Shown: positions 7,871 through 15,356, counted from the stretch's first letter. The stretch: 39,572 nucleotides of DNA from Ruminococcus sp. (GCA_017470535.1 JAFUYP010000052.1:1-39572); one strand, 5' to 3'. The notes: generated by a model from the letters alone, not told the origin. Numbers and translations: made by a program.

Positions 7871-8650
7871 ATGTTAAAAAAGATAATAGCCACAGCATCA
7901 GCAGTTTTTATTATAGCCGGCTGCATGACAGGGTGTGCCGAAACCAACACAGTCCACAGCTCAAAGGACCTTGAAGACAAGACTATCGGCGTTCAGCTCG
8001 GCACGACCGGGGAGATACTCGCCGCCGACATACCCGGCGCAAAGATAGAAAAATACAACAGCGGTGAGGACGCAGTAAAGAACCTCCGGGAGGGTAACAT
8101 CGATGCGGTCATAATAGACTCTGACCCGGCAAGAGTATACGCCGAAAAGAACGACGATATACAGGTGCTTGACGATATCCTTGCCAAAGAGGATTATGCG
8201 ATAGCCGTGGCACTTGACAACAGTGCTTTACAGGGTGAGATAAACTCAGCACTTGCAGAACTTAAAAGCGACGGTACTATCGACAGGATCATAGGCAATT
8301 ACATAGGCTCTGACAAGGGCAACAGCCCTTACACCTCCCCTGCCGGTACTGACAGGAGCAAGGGAACGCTCACTATGGCGACGAATGCTGAATTTCCGCC
8401 GTACGAGAGCCTTGACACTGAAACTGTTGTGGGCATTGATGCTGACATAATGCAGGCGATATGCGACAAGCTCGGGTATGAACTGAAAATCAAGGATATG
8501 GCGTTTTCCGCTGTTCTGTCGGCTGTTGAGTCGGGAGAGGCAGATGTTGCGATGTCCGGCATAACAGTTACGGAGGAGCGCAAAAAGCAGGTGCTTTTCT
8601 GTGACCCGTACACCACATCAACGCAGGTGATAATCACAAGGAAGGACTGA
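7871..8650 (+). CDS. Amino-acid-type ABC substrate-binding lipoprotein with swapped halves
   Basis: Lipoprotein (lipobox IAGC or MTGC, residues 15-22) of the SBP_bac_3 fold, which captures polar amino acids for ABC import. The halves are in reversed order. Residues of about 30-148 match the usual second half: KTIGVQLGTTGEI, AVIIDSDPA, ELKSDGTIDRIIGNYIG. Residues 164-259 match the usual first half: GTLTMATNAEFPPYES, VGIDADIMQAI, SGITVTEERKKQV, FCDPY. The protein then ends with no further lobe-2 sequence, so this is a circular permutation rather than a duplication. Start ATG 7871 has AGGTGA 5 bases upstream. No permease or ATPase gene is adjacent, so it is an orphan receptor. Confidence 0.88.
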   Translation: MLKKIIATASAVFIIAGCMTGCAETNTVHSSKDLEDKTIGVQLGTTGEILAADIPGAKIEKYNSGEDAVKNLREGNIDAVIIDSDPARVYAEKNDDIQVLDDILAKEDYAIAVALDNSALQGEINSALAELKSDGTIDRIIGNYIGSDKGNSPYTSPAGTDRSKGTLTMATNAEFPPYESLDTETVVGIDADIMQAICDKLGYELKIKDMAFSAVLSAVESGEADVAMSGITVTEERKKQVLFCDPYTTSTQVIITRKD

Positions 8651-8654
8651 GAAA

Positions 8655-9074
8655 ATGGATCTGCGGATATACCTTTATGACAAGCTCGTTTCCGATGCAA
8701 GGGCGATAAGGCAGGAGGTCTTTGCATACGGTGACGAGGGGTTTGACAAGCGTGAGAACAAGAGCGTCCATGTACACATATATGACGGCGGCACGCTTGT
8801 TTCCTACGGGAGAATGTTCTGTGACGAGAGCGGCGATGCGATCATCGACCACGTATGTGTGCGTGAGAGCCACAGAAACAAAAAGCTCGGGCGGCGTGCA
8901 GTGCTGGCGCTTGAAGAGGACGCAAATAAATCGGGGGCTATGAAAGCGAAAGTCAAAGCGACCCCCGGCACAGCAGGATTTTTTGAGAAGCTCGGATACA
9001 TTGCCGACGATTCCGGAGCTGATGGGGATATCCCGATGAGCAAGGAGTTTGCGGTAAAGATAAAATTTCATTAA
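8655..9074 (+). CDS. GNAT family N-acetyltransferase
   Basis: Small acetyl-CoA-dependent acetyltransferase; substrate unknown. The 139 residues follow the GNAT order: an N-terminal RQEVFAYG segment, central strands IIDHVCVRESHRNKKLGRRAV (motif A, about 66-86), and the C-terminal FFEKLGYI element typical of the fold. In motif A the usual R-x-x-G-x-G reads RNKKLG, so the first Gly is replaced by Lys, which may weaken CoA binding. The start lies 4 bases after the stop of the binding protein, with AGGAAGGA upstream, so the two are cotranscribed. Confidence 0.82.
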   Translation: MDLRIYLYDKLVSDARAIRQEVFAYGDEGFDKRENKSVHVHIYDGGTLVSYGRMFCDESGDAIIDHVCVRESHRNKKLGRRAVLALEEDANKSGAMKAKVKATPGTAGFFEKLGYIADDSGADGDIPMSKEFAVKIKFH

Positions 9075-9091
9075 AAAAGGAGTAAGGAAAA

Positions 9092-10510
9092 ATGAAAAGA
9101 CAGATCATTTCATCGGTGCTGGCGCTTGGTATGGTATTCGGTGCAGCGGCGTATCTGCCGGAGGGGTATGCGGCGCAGAGGGGGATAACGGCGAAGGCTT
9201 CGCTCATTACTACGGCAGGCGATGAACCCGATAATGATGAAAATGCACAAACGGTGTCGTTTACTTTTATTATAAAGGATAAAACGCCGGATATAGCAAT
9301 GAGTGATTGGAAATTCGGCTTTGGTAAAAGCGGCTTTCCCATTACCGACAACGGCGACGGAACTTATACCAGGAGCGTAAAAGCAGGAAAAGAAACGGCT
9401 GTTTCTTTATCTGTGCCTGAAGTGAGCTATGATTTCTTTTATTGGCTCAGCAGCGAAAAAGGCAAGTATTATCTTACCCAGTGGAAAGATACGGCTACAG
9501 GAAAAATTTATGACAACGGTGATATAATAACACCCGACAAGGATATGACTTTTGAGGGTATATGGAATAAAACGCTGACTGTTACATATGACCCTAAAGA
9601 TGGTGAGTTTGCTCAGACCACAGATAAGGTAACTAAAATCAGAACAGAAAATATCAAAACCGTTATCGGTATATATGACTATGATTATAATATAGCAATA
9701 CAGCAAATGTATCCTTCAGACAAAGTTGAGATGCCCACTCCTGATTTGAAATGGGATATGGGTGATTATTGGCGCTGTGTTGGTGACAGTTCAGGTAAAC
9801 TTTATAAAACGGGAGATGATATAGTTCTCACATCAAATATGACATTGTACCGTGTTTGGTACTACGGCTGGAACGAGGACTCTCAGGGCAAGTGGTATCT
9901 TAACAAAGACCTGACATATCCTGTAAACAAAACTGTGACGATAGACGGCGTAAAGTATACCTTTGACAAGGGCGGATATCTGACAAAGACTGATATTTCA
10001 AAGTGCAAAGCCACCTTATCAAAGACCAAATACACCTACAATGGCAAGGCTAAAAAGCCCGGCGTGACTGTCAAAAACGGCAAGACTACACTCAAAAAGG
10101 GTACTGATTATACAGTTACCTACAAGAACAACAAGAAAGTCGGCACAGCGACTGTGACTATCAAGGGCAAGGGCACATATACCGGCACGGTAAGCAAGAC
10201 ATTTAAGATAAACCCCAAGAAAACGACTGTCAAAAAAGTGACCTCACCTAAGAAAAAGCAGCTCAAAGTCACTTACAAAAAGGTCGCAGGGGTCACGGGG
10301 TATCAGGTGACTTACTCGACATCTAAGAAGTTTACAAAGAAAACTACCAAGACTGTTACGGTCAAGGGCAAAGCCACCACCTCAAAGGTGATAAAGAAGC
10401 TCAAAGCAGGAAAGACTTATTATGTAAAAGTACGCTCTTACAAGACTGTCGGCGGCAAGAAATATTACAGCTCCTACACCGCAGTCAAGAAGGTAAAGAT
10501 CAGCAAATAA
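9092..10510 (+). CDS. Secreted protein with Ig-like and Fn3-like domains
   Basis: Exported protein of unknown role. A signal peptide (about 1-28) is followed by two beta-rich segments resembling InlB-type repeats (AGKETAVSLSVPEVSYDFFYW; LTVTYDPKDGEF). A short part around residue 290 (VTIDGVKYTFDKGGYL) resembles cell-wall-binding repeats. Residues of about 308-375 form an Ig-like module (YTYNGKAKKPGVTVKNG and GTATVTIKGKGTYTG), and 380-472 an Fn3-like module (GVTGYQVTYS, KTYYVKVRSY). The C-terminal third is very Lys/Thr-rich. SD AAAGGAG precedes ATG 9092, 17 bases after the GNAT gene. Likely binds the cell wall, glycans or other cells. Confidence 0.85.
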   Translation: MKRQIISSVLALGMVFGAAAYLPEGYAAQRGITAKASLITTAGDEPDNDENAQTVSFTFIIKDKTPDIAMSDWKFGFGKSGFPITDNGDGTYTRSVKAGKETAVSLSVPEVSYDFFYWLSSEKGKYYLTQWKDTATGKIYDNGDIITPDKDMTFEGIWNKTLTVTYDPKDGEFAQTTDKVTKIRTENIKTVIGIYDYDYNIAIQQMYPSDKVEMPTPDLKWDMGDYWRCVGDSSGKLYKTGDDIVLTSNMTLYRVWYYGWNEDSQGKWYLNKDLTYPVNKTVTIDGVKYTFDKGGYLTKTDISKCKATLSKTKYTYNGKAKKPGVTVKNGKTTLKKGTDYTVTYKNNKKVGTATVTIKGKGTYTGTVSKTFKINPKKTTVKKVTSPKKKQLKVTYKKVAGVTGYQVTYSTSKKFTKKTTKTVTVKGKATTSKVIKKLKAGKTYYVKVRSYKTVGGKKYYSSYTAVKKVKISK

Positions 10511-10514
10511 GCAT

Positions 10515-10550
10515 AAAAATATCCGCTCCGTGACGGGGCGGATATTTTTT
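10515..10550. terminator. Bidirectional terminator
   Basis: AAAAATATCCGCTCC pairs with GGGGCGGATATTTTTT around a 5-base loop. It lies between the convergent secreted-protein and aldo/keto reductase genes. Confidence 0.85.
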
Positions 10551-10558
10551 ATAGTTTA

Positions 10559-11527
10559 TCAGAGTTTATCAAGAAATGCTACGGTCTTTTCGTCGAACTT
10601 TATGTCCTGCGCTGTCATGTCCTCTTCGAGCTGCCAGAGCTTTGATACGGCAAATACCGACGCTACCGGGAACGGCTGCGATGACAGATACGCAAGCGTT
10701 ATAACTGCCGGCGAATGCCCTGTCTGCTCGGACAGGCGCTTTACCTTTGCAAGTCTTGCAAGGTTCGCAGTCGATGCGTAGCTGCTCTCTAACTGGTTAG
10801 TAGCGCTCTGACCCGATGCGAGCTTTGAGAAAAAGCCCTTTGCCTGCGGCGAGAACGCCATTACAGGGAAGTTGTTTTTTAAGTACCAGAGGTATTCCTT
10901 CATATCCATGCTGACCTGCGTATCGTCACCGAGAATATCAGCAGACGAATGTGCAAGGCTGTAATTTATCTGGCTTACAGAAAACGGGGTGAGCCCGTTT
11001 TTGCGTGCGTAGTCATTTGCCTGCTCTATCCTTGCCGCAGTCCAGTTTGAAGCGCCGAGGATACGCACCTTGCCTGATTCAACGAACTTATGCAGATACG
11101 GCATTATCTCGCTTACAGGTAAGCTCGTATCATCACGGTGCAGCATATAGATGTCGGCGTAGTCAGTCTTTAATGCTTCGAGCGACTGACCGAGATCCTC
11201 GGTGACGCTTTTTTCATCAAGGCGGTTTATAGTCTCCTCATCGGTAAAGTACGGATGACCACCCTTTGTGGCGATGATGATGTCCTGCCTGTTGTTTCTT
11301 GCCTGCATCCACCTGCCGATGACAGACTCGCTCGCACCGTCGCCGCCCTCTATCCAGTTGCAGTAAACACGGGCGGTGTCTATGCAGTTGCCGCCAAGCT
11401 CAAAATATTTATCGAATATATCAAAATAGTTTTCATCATTATCCTGTCTGTCGATGTTGGCTGTCCCCAAAATGAGCGCCGGCATCTCAAGCGAATACCT
11501 ATCGTTTTTAAGTGCGTATCTTATCAA
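10559..11527 (-). CDS. Aldo/keto reductase
   Basis: NADPH-dependent oxidoreductase of the AKR superfamily; substrate unknown. The catalytic tetrad can be traced: Asp and Tyr in CIDTARVY (about residues 50-57), Lys in ATKGG (about 89), and His in MLHRDD (about 130). LGASNWTAARIEQA and INYSLAH are typical of the barrel, and AFSPQAKG belongs to the cofactor-binding side. The start is TTG at 11527 with GGAGGG (11534-11539) 6 bases upstream. Its 5' leader appears to contain the whole 172-bp palindromic element. Confidence 0.92.
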   Translation of the reverse strand: MIRYALKNDRYSLEMPALILGTANIDRQDNDENYFDIFDKYFELGGNCIDTARVYCNWIEGGDGASESVIGRWMQARNNRQDIIIATKGGHPYFTDEETINRLDEKSVTEDLGQSLEALKTDYADIYMLHRDDTSLPVSEIMPYLHKFVESGKVRILGASNWTAARIEQANDYARKNGLTPFSVSQINYSLAHSSADILGDDTQVSMDMKEYLWYLKNNFPVMAFSPQAKGFFSKLASGQSATNQLESSYASTANLARLAKVKRLSEQTGHSPAVITLAYLSSQPFPVASVFAVSKLWQLEEDMTAQDIKFDEKTVAFLDKL

Positions 11528-11561
11528 TATTATCCCTCCGAAATCGTTTGATAACTATATA

Positions 11562-11733
11562 GGCAACACCGCACGACCACCGGCTCACGCCTTTGTGTGC
11601 CATCTGCTTGCCGAATTTCCGTCATAATACCCAATTTTACCTTGTCTTACGCCAGTAAAACTGCGGCAAAAATGGGCATTCTGACGAAAATTCGGACGGC
11701 GCATCTGACACACAATAGTCGTGCGGTGTTGCC
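11562..11733. mobile_element. MITE-like palindromic element, copy 1
   Basis: 172 bp, starting GGCAACACCGCACGACCA and ending with its near-complement TAGTCGTGCGGTGTTGCC. The interior is also an imperfect palindrome, so a transcript would fold into one long hairpin. It differs from copy 2 (26262-26433) at only two positions (11667 and 11717). Flanking TATA on both sides fits duplication of a TA target, as with IS630/Tc1-type MITEs. No transposase is encoded; short ORFs inside are meaningless. Confidence 0.8.
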
Positions 11734-11738
11734 TATAT

Positions 11739-11767
11739 ATTGTAGCACATTTTTTTCACCTAAACAA
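11739..11767 (-). promoter_or_regulatory. Probable promoter of the aldo/keto reductase
   Basis: On the minus strand, TTGTTT (11762-11767), 17 bases, and TACAAT (11739-11744) with TGC before it. The predicted start site is near 11732, at the edge of the MITE. Confidence 0.5.
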
Positions 11768-11805
11768 TAAAAAATTGTAAACAAATAATTTTTGTGAAAA
11801 ACCAC

Positions 11806-11834
11806 TTGACAAACGGCAAAAAATGTTATATAAT
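11806..11834 (+). promoter_or_regulatory. Promoter of the ylxM-ffh operon
   Basis: TTGACA (11806-11811), 17 bases, TATAAT (11829-11834). A small hairpin (GTAAAG/CTTTAC, 11843-11862) lies right at the expected transcript start. Confidence 0.8.
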
Positions 11835-11931
11835 ATCTAAATGTAAAGCCAATGCACTTTACACTCCCCTGTCAGCAAGGGTCATAAGGTGTATAATGGC
11901 GTCGGAACGTTTGAAAAAGTGCGGTGTGATT

Positions 11932-12324
11932 ATGGCTAAGAATCTGCAATACGGTATAATGCTCGATGTTTACGGCTCTCTGCTCACTCAGAAGCAGTTA
12001 GAGATCATGCAGCTTTACTATGATGATGACCTTTCGCTCTCCGAGATAGGCGAGCAGTACGGCATTTCAAGGCAGGGTGTGCATGACAGCATAAAGCACT
12101 CCGAGCAGGCGCTTGATGAATTTGAGCACAAGCTCGGCATACTTGCTATGCATCAGCAGGAGACAGATGCGCTTTTGAGCATTAAGCGTGATGCGTATGA
12201 GGCTCTTGTGCAGTGCAGGAAGGTGTCGTTTGCAAAGAACATCGCAGACAGGATAATAAAAACACTCGAAAATATAGATGCCCGCCTTGCAGAGCTTGGC
12301 GAGGAGCAGGAAGATGAGAATTAA
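11932..12324 (+). CDS. ylxM: YlxM-family helix-turn-helix protein of the SRP operon
   Basis: Small sigma70-region-4-like HTH protein encoded just upstream of ffh in many Firmicutes; thought to act with the signal recognition particle. The N-terminus YGIMLDVYGSLLTQKQ and the HTH LSLSEIGEQYGISRQGVHDSIKHSEQ (about residues 38-62) are characteristic. The C-terminal half is a probable coiled coil ending in a Glu/Asp-rich tail. At 130 residues it is slightly longer than the usual 110-120. ATG 11932 fits the family start; ATG 11896, with AAGGTG upstream, would add 12 residues and cannot be excluded. It lies 17 bases before ffh. Confidence 0.88.
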   Translation: MAKNLQYGIMLDVYGSLLTQKQLEIMQLYYDDDLSLSEIGEQYGISRQGVHDSIKHSEQALDEFEHKLGILAMHQQETDALLSIKRDAYEALVQCRKVSFAKNIADRIIKTLENIDARLAELGEEQEDEN

Positions 12325-12341
12325 CAAAGGAGGCAGCAGCT

Positions 12342-13724
12342 ATGGCATTTGAAGGGCTTTCGGATAAGCTCGGCAAAGTTTTCAAAGGTCTTAAAAACAG
12401 GGGCAAGCTCTCAGAAGCAGACGTAAAGGCTGCTATGCGTGAAGTAAGGCTTGCGCTTTTAGAGGCTGATGTCAGCTACAAGGTGGTCAAGGATTTTATC
12501 GGCAAGGTCACTGAAAGAAGTGTCGGTGAAGAGGTGCTGAAAAGCCTTACTCCCGGTCAGCAGGTAATAAAGATAGTAAATGAAGAGCTTATAAGCCTTA
12601 TGGGGGATGCAAATTCTAAGATAAACTTCCCCAACAAGCCGCCGTGTATTATTATGATGTGCGGTCTTCAGGGCTGCGGTAAGACTACACACTCGGCAAA
12701 GCTTGCAAAGTATTTCAAGGCACAGGGCAAGCGTCCGCTGCTCATCGCTGCCGACGTTTACAGACCTGCGGCGATCGACCAGCTGAAGGTTGTCGGTGAA
12801 AGAGCCGAGGTAAGCGTTTTTGAAATGGGTCAGATAGACCCACGCAAGATAGTAAAAGAAGGTATCAAGCACGCTAAGGACTATGGTAATGACTTGGTCA
12901 TCATAGATACGGCAGGTTGTCTGCATATAGATGAAGAGCTTATGCAGGAGCTTAAAGATGTCAAGGCGATAGCAGAGCCTAATGAGATAATGCTCGTAGT
13001 CGATGCCATGACAGGTCAGGACGCTGTAAATGTTGCTTCGAGCTTTGATGAAGCACTCGGTATAGACAGCGTTATACTCACAAAGCTCGACTCTGATACA
13101 AGAGGCGGTGCGGCGCTGTCCGTACTGTCAGTAACAGGTAAGCCTATAAAGTTCGTGGGTATGGGCGAAAAGCTCGATGAATTCGAGCCGTTCCACCCTG
13201 AAAGAATGGCGTCCCGTATACTCGGCATGGGCGATATGCTGACACTTATAGAGAAGGCTACTGCAACGGTCGATGAGGAAGAGGCTAAAAAGCTCGCAGA
13301 TAAGCTGTCGGGCGAGGGCTTTGACCTTGATGATCTGTTGGATCAGATGAAGCAGATACAGAAAATGGGCAGCATGAGAAGTATCATCAGACTGCTGCCG
13401 GGTGCCAACAAGATAAATGACGAGCAGATGGAGGCTGGCGAAAAGCAGCTCAGAAAGACTGAAGCCATGATAAATTCCATGACCAAGGCTGAGCGCAGAA
13501 AGCCCTCTATCATAGACCCGAAACGCAAAAGAAGGATAGCTGCCGGCAGCGGTACGGAGGTCTCTGACATAAACCAGCTGTTAAAGCAGTATGAACAGAT
13601 GAAGAAAATGATGAAGTCATTCGGCATCGGCGGAAATCTCCACGGCAAAAAGTCAAGGAAGAACCGTGCGGCTCTGCTCAAGGGTTTGGGCGGCAACGGT
13701 CTCGGCGGCGGATTCGGAGGCTGA
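12342..13724 (+). CDS. ffh: Signal recognition particle protein Ffh
   Basis: GTPase of the signal recognition particle; with SRP RNA and FtsY it delivers nascent membrane proteins to the translocon. The N domain (1-95) is followed by the G domain with P-loop GLQGCGKTTH (108-117), AADVYRPAAIDQL, ILTKLDSDTRGG and a Met-rich M domain (about 325-435) with LLPGANKI and RIAAGSGT. Two G-domain positions depart from the family: GAGKTT reads GCGKTT with His following, and DTAGR reads DTAGC (Cys193, codon TGT), losing the conserved Arg at the GTPase interface. The C-terminus is Gly-rich. Length (460) is normal, SD AAAGGAGG. Confidence 0.97.
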   Translation: MAFEGLSDKLGKVFKGLKNRGKLSEADVKAAMREVRLALLEADVSYKVVKDFIGKVTERSVGEEVLKSLTPGQQVIKIVNEELISLMGDANSKINFPNKPPCIIMMCGLQGCGKTTHSAKLAKYFKAQGKRPLLIAADVYRPAAIDQLKVVGERAEVSVFEMGQIDPRKIVKEGIKHAKDYGNDLVIIDTAGCLHIDEELMQELKDVKAIAEPNEIMLVVDAMTGQDAVNVASSFDEALGIDSVILTKLDSDTRGGAALSVLSVTGKPIKFVGMGEKLDEFEPFHPERMASRILGMGDMLTLIEKATATVDEEEAKKLADKLSGEGFDLDDLLDQMKQIQKMGSMRSIIRLLPGANKINDEQMEAGEKQLRKTEAMINSMTKAERRKPSIIDPKRKRRIAAGSGTEVSDINQLLKQYEQMKKMMKSFGIGGNLHGKKSRKNRAALLKGLGGNGLGGGFGG

Positions 13725-13758
13725 TATAGCCGGGGCGAAGGCGGCTGATATAGCCGGG
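13719..13758 (+). repeat. 24-bp imperfect tandem duplication across the ffh stop codon
   Basis: GGCTGATATAGCCGGG occurs at 13719-13734 and again at 13743-13758. Each unit is itself a small inverted repeat (GGCT/AGCC), and the first includes the ffh stop codon. Confidence 0.75.
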
Positions 13759-13805
13759 TGAAAGCTCCGTTATATACAAAAAATATTTTTCCGGAGGTGA
13801 AAAAA

Positions 13806-14045
13806 ATGGCAGTAAAGATCAGACTCAGAAGGCTCGGTGCTAAGAAGAAGCCCTTCTACCGTGTAGTTGTTGCTGATTCAAGATACCCCAGAGATGGACG
13901 TTTCATCGAAGAGATCGGCTACTATGATGCAACTAAGGAGCCTTCAGTAATCAACATCGATCAGGAGAAGGCTAAGAGCTGGATAGCTAACGGCGCACAG
14001 CCCACAGACACAGTAAAGGCACTCCTCAAGAGGATCGAAAAGTAA
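13806..14045 (+). CDS. rpsP: 30S ribosomal protein S16
   Basis: Small-subunit ribosomal protein that aids 30S assembly. [20 protein letters not shown] and [20 protein letters not shown] are the family signature; 79 residues is normal for Firmicutes. GGAGGTGA (13793-13800) sits 5 bases before ATG 13806; the longer in-frame reading would start before the SD. Third gene of the ylxM-ffh-rpsP-khpA unit, a conserved Firmicutes order. Confidence 0.97.
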   Translation: MAVKIRLRRLGAKKKPFYRVVVADSRYPRDGRFIEEIGYYDATKEPSVINIDQEKAKSWIANGAQPTDTVKALLKRIEK

Positions 14046-14074
14046 GAAGTGAAAAACAGGGCAGCGTACTTAAC

Positions 14075-14155
14075 AGTACGTTTGCCTGAATATCACTCAA
14101 ACAATACCTGAGCTTACAACGCCCATCCTGCAAGATAAGTTGTAGGCTTAATTTT
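14075..14155 (+). other. Structured spacer between rpsP and khpA
   Basis: The 131-base gap contains two hairpins: CGTAC/GTACG, and AGCTTACAAC paired with GTTGTAGGCT around an 18-base loop. No T-run follows either, so these look like RNA-processing or regulatory structures rather than terminators. Confidence 0.4.
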
Positions 14156-14176
14156 TCAGGAGAAAGAGGTAAAAAA

Positions 14177-14410
14177 ATGAAAGAATTACTTGAAACGATA
14201 GTAAGTGAGCTTGTTGAGGACAAGAGCGCTATCGAGATAACTCAGGACGAGCCCAACGAGGAGGGCGTGATAGTGTTCCACCTTCACGTTGCTGCTGACG
14301 ATATGGGCAGAGTCATAGGCAAGCAGGGCAGGATAGCTAAGGCTATAAGAACTGTTATGCGTGCAAGCGCTTCAAGACAGGATCAGAAGATCATGGTCGA
14401 GATAGACTGA
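14177..14410 (+). CDS. khpA: KH-domain RNA-binding protein KhpA
   Basis: Small RNA-binding protein. In Gram-positive bacteria KhpA pairs with KhpB and affects sRNA function and cell elongation. The 77 residues are one KH domain: GRVIGKQGRIAKAIR holds the GxxG loop (GKQG, about residues 48-51). SD AGAGG precedes ATG 14177. It sits after rpsP as usual, but rimM and trmD, which often follow, are absent because a terminator closes the operon. Confidence 0.94.
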   Translation: MKELLETIVSELVEDKSAIEITQDEPNEEGVIVFHLHVAADDMGRVIGKQGRIAKAIRTVMRASASRQDQKIMVEID

Positions 14411-14419
14411 TAAATGCTT

Positions 14420-14455
14420 ACCGCCCGGGGGCTTATCCTCCGGGCGGTGTTTTTG
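14420..14455 (+). terminator. Terminator of the ylxM-ffh-rpsP-khpA operon
   Basis: ACCGCCCGG pairs with CCGGGCGGT and is followed by GTTTTTG. Confidence 0.85.
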
Positions 14456-14510
14456 TTATGTTCGTTTTAAGGACCTGTCCACATAGGGATTCATGCACAT
14501 CTTTTCGGCA

Positions 14511-14572
14511 AATTTGCCCCCGTTTTAACGGCGCACCAATTTGCCCCCGTTTTAACGGCGCACCAATTTGCC
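14511..14572. repeat. 27-bp tandem repeat, 2.3 copies
   Basis: Units at 14511-14537 and 14538-14564 are identical, followed by a partial third (14565-14572). Each unit starts AATTTGCCCCCG and ends CGGCGCACC. It lies between the khpA terminator and the 3' end of the minus-strand RNA gene; no function is evident. Confidence 0.8.
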
Positions 14573-14584
14573 GGAAGCTATCAA

Positions 14585-14613
14585 TAAAGAACCCCCACCT
14601 GAAAAAGTGAGGG
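14585..14613 (-). terminator. Terminator of the 6S-like RNA
   Basis: On the minus strand, ACCCTCAC pairs with GTGGGGGT and is followed by TCTTTATTG. Confidence 0.65.
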
Positions 14614-14868
14614 TATCTTACTAAATATATCTAACCGCCCAGCCGCCGCATGGAAAAATAAAACCCGCATATTTGCAGGTGGGTACCAGCCCAACGCCTT
14701 CACGCTCCCTTCGTCCGTTGCCGCAAGCAGCCCGTAAGGGCGGTCACGGTCGGGAGGTCTGCAATCCACCGCCGGAGATAACCCGGTTCCCATTAATAAA
14801 GTGTTGGATCATAATGTCCATGCGTAAATCGGACAAGGCAGATAGTATCTTTTCATCTGTCTTATGTT
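14586..14868 (-). ncRNA. ssrS: Probable 6S RNA
   Basis: A minus-strand transcription unit of about 283 bases with promoter and terminator and no credible ORF. The RNA contains GGGUACCCACCUGC-like sequence and UGCGGCGGCUGGG near the 3' end, resembling 3' segments of 6S RNAs (E. coli has UGCGGCGGC). The 5' part (AGAUACUAUCUGCC) can pair imperfectly with the 3' part (GGCGGUUAGAUAUA) as a closing stem. 6S RNA binds housekeeping RNA polymerase as an open-promoter mimic. The length exceeds the usual 180-200, so the ends or the identity may be off. Recognition is from pattern memory, not a covariance-model search. Confidence 0.6.
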
Positions 14869-14874
14869 ACACTT

Positions 14875-14903
14875 AGTATATCACAAATCAGACGGAATAT
14901 CAA
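14875..14903 (-). promoter_or_regulatory. Promoter of the 6S-like RNA
   Basis: On the minus strand, TTGATA (14898-14903), 17 bases, TATACT (14875-14880). Confidence 0.65.
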
Positions 14904-14957
14904 TATGTAATTATTACAAATAAAAGTCCCTGAATTTGTACAATTTGAGAAAAGAGC

Positions 14958-15263
14958 TCATTCCTCTTCTTCGTCATCGAAATCAAACATCTTCTCAATG
15001 CGCTCTAAAAAGATATTGCCTATCTTTTCATACAGCTCGTCGTCCTCAATAGTCACCATAGTTTCCTCATCGTCAACATACTCGCTCCTGAGTATGACAA
15101 CTGCGCCGCTGTCCTCAAGCTGCTCCTGACCGTCCTCATAATAAGGTGTCAGTGCGTAGTAAGTCTCACCCTCGTAATCCATGCAGTCGAGCAGTTCAAA
15201 CATCTGCTCATTGCCGTCCTCATCAGTCAGCGAGTACAGATCGGGCATATATTCTTCATTCAT
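14958..15263 (-). CDS. DUF1292 family protein
   Basis: Small acidic protein of the DUF1292 (YrzB-like) family, common in Firmicutes; function unknown. YSLTDEDGNEQMFELL and YYALTPYYE match the family; the C-terminus is almost all Asp/Glu. ATG 15263 has AAAGGGGG 7 bases upstream; the longer reading from 15299 lacks an SD. Length is 101 residues. It is usually found next to ruvX in Firmicutes, whereas here it is separate, with its own promoter and no clear terminator before the 6S-like gene. Confidence 0.88.
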   Translation of the reverse strand: MNEEYMPDLYSLTDEDGNEQMFELLDCMDYEGETYYALTPYYEDGQEQLEDSGAVVILRSEYVDDEETMVTIEDDELYEKIGNIFLERIEKMFDFDDEEEE

Positions 15264-15327
15264 AATAGTGACCCCCTTTAAAAACCAAGCAGCGCCCAAA
15301 AAACCGTTTCAAGCACTGCAACACTTT

Positions 15328-15356
15328 TATTATACTATATTTATCAACAAATGTCA
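15328..15356 (-). promoter_or_regulatory. Promoter of the DUF1292 gene
   Basis: On the minus strand, TTGACA (15351-15356), 17 bases, TATAAT (15328-15333). Confidence 0.8.

Noticed and set aside
7871..8650. Two-domain or duplicated SBP
   Set aside because: Each half matches a different half of the family, not the same one twice.
11794..11931. Longer ylxM reading starting at 11794
   Set aside because: Its first codons overlap the promoter -35 and -10 boxes, so they would not be transcribed.
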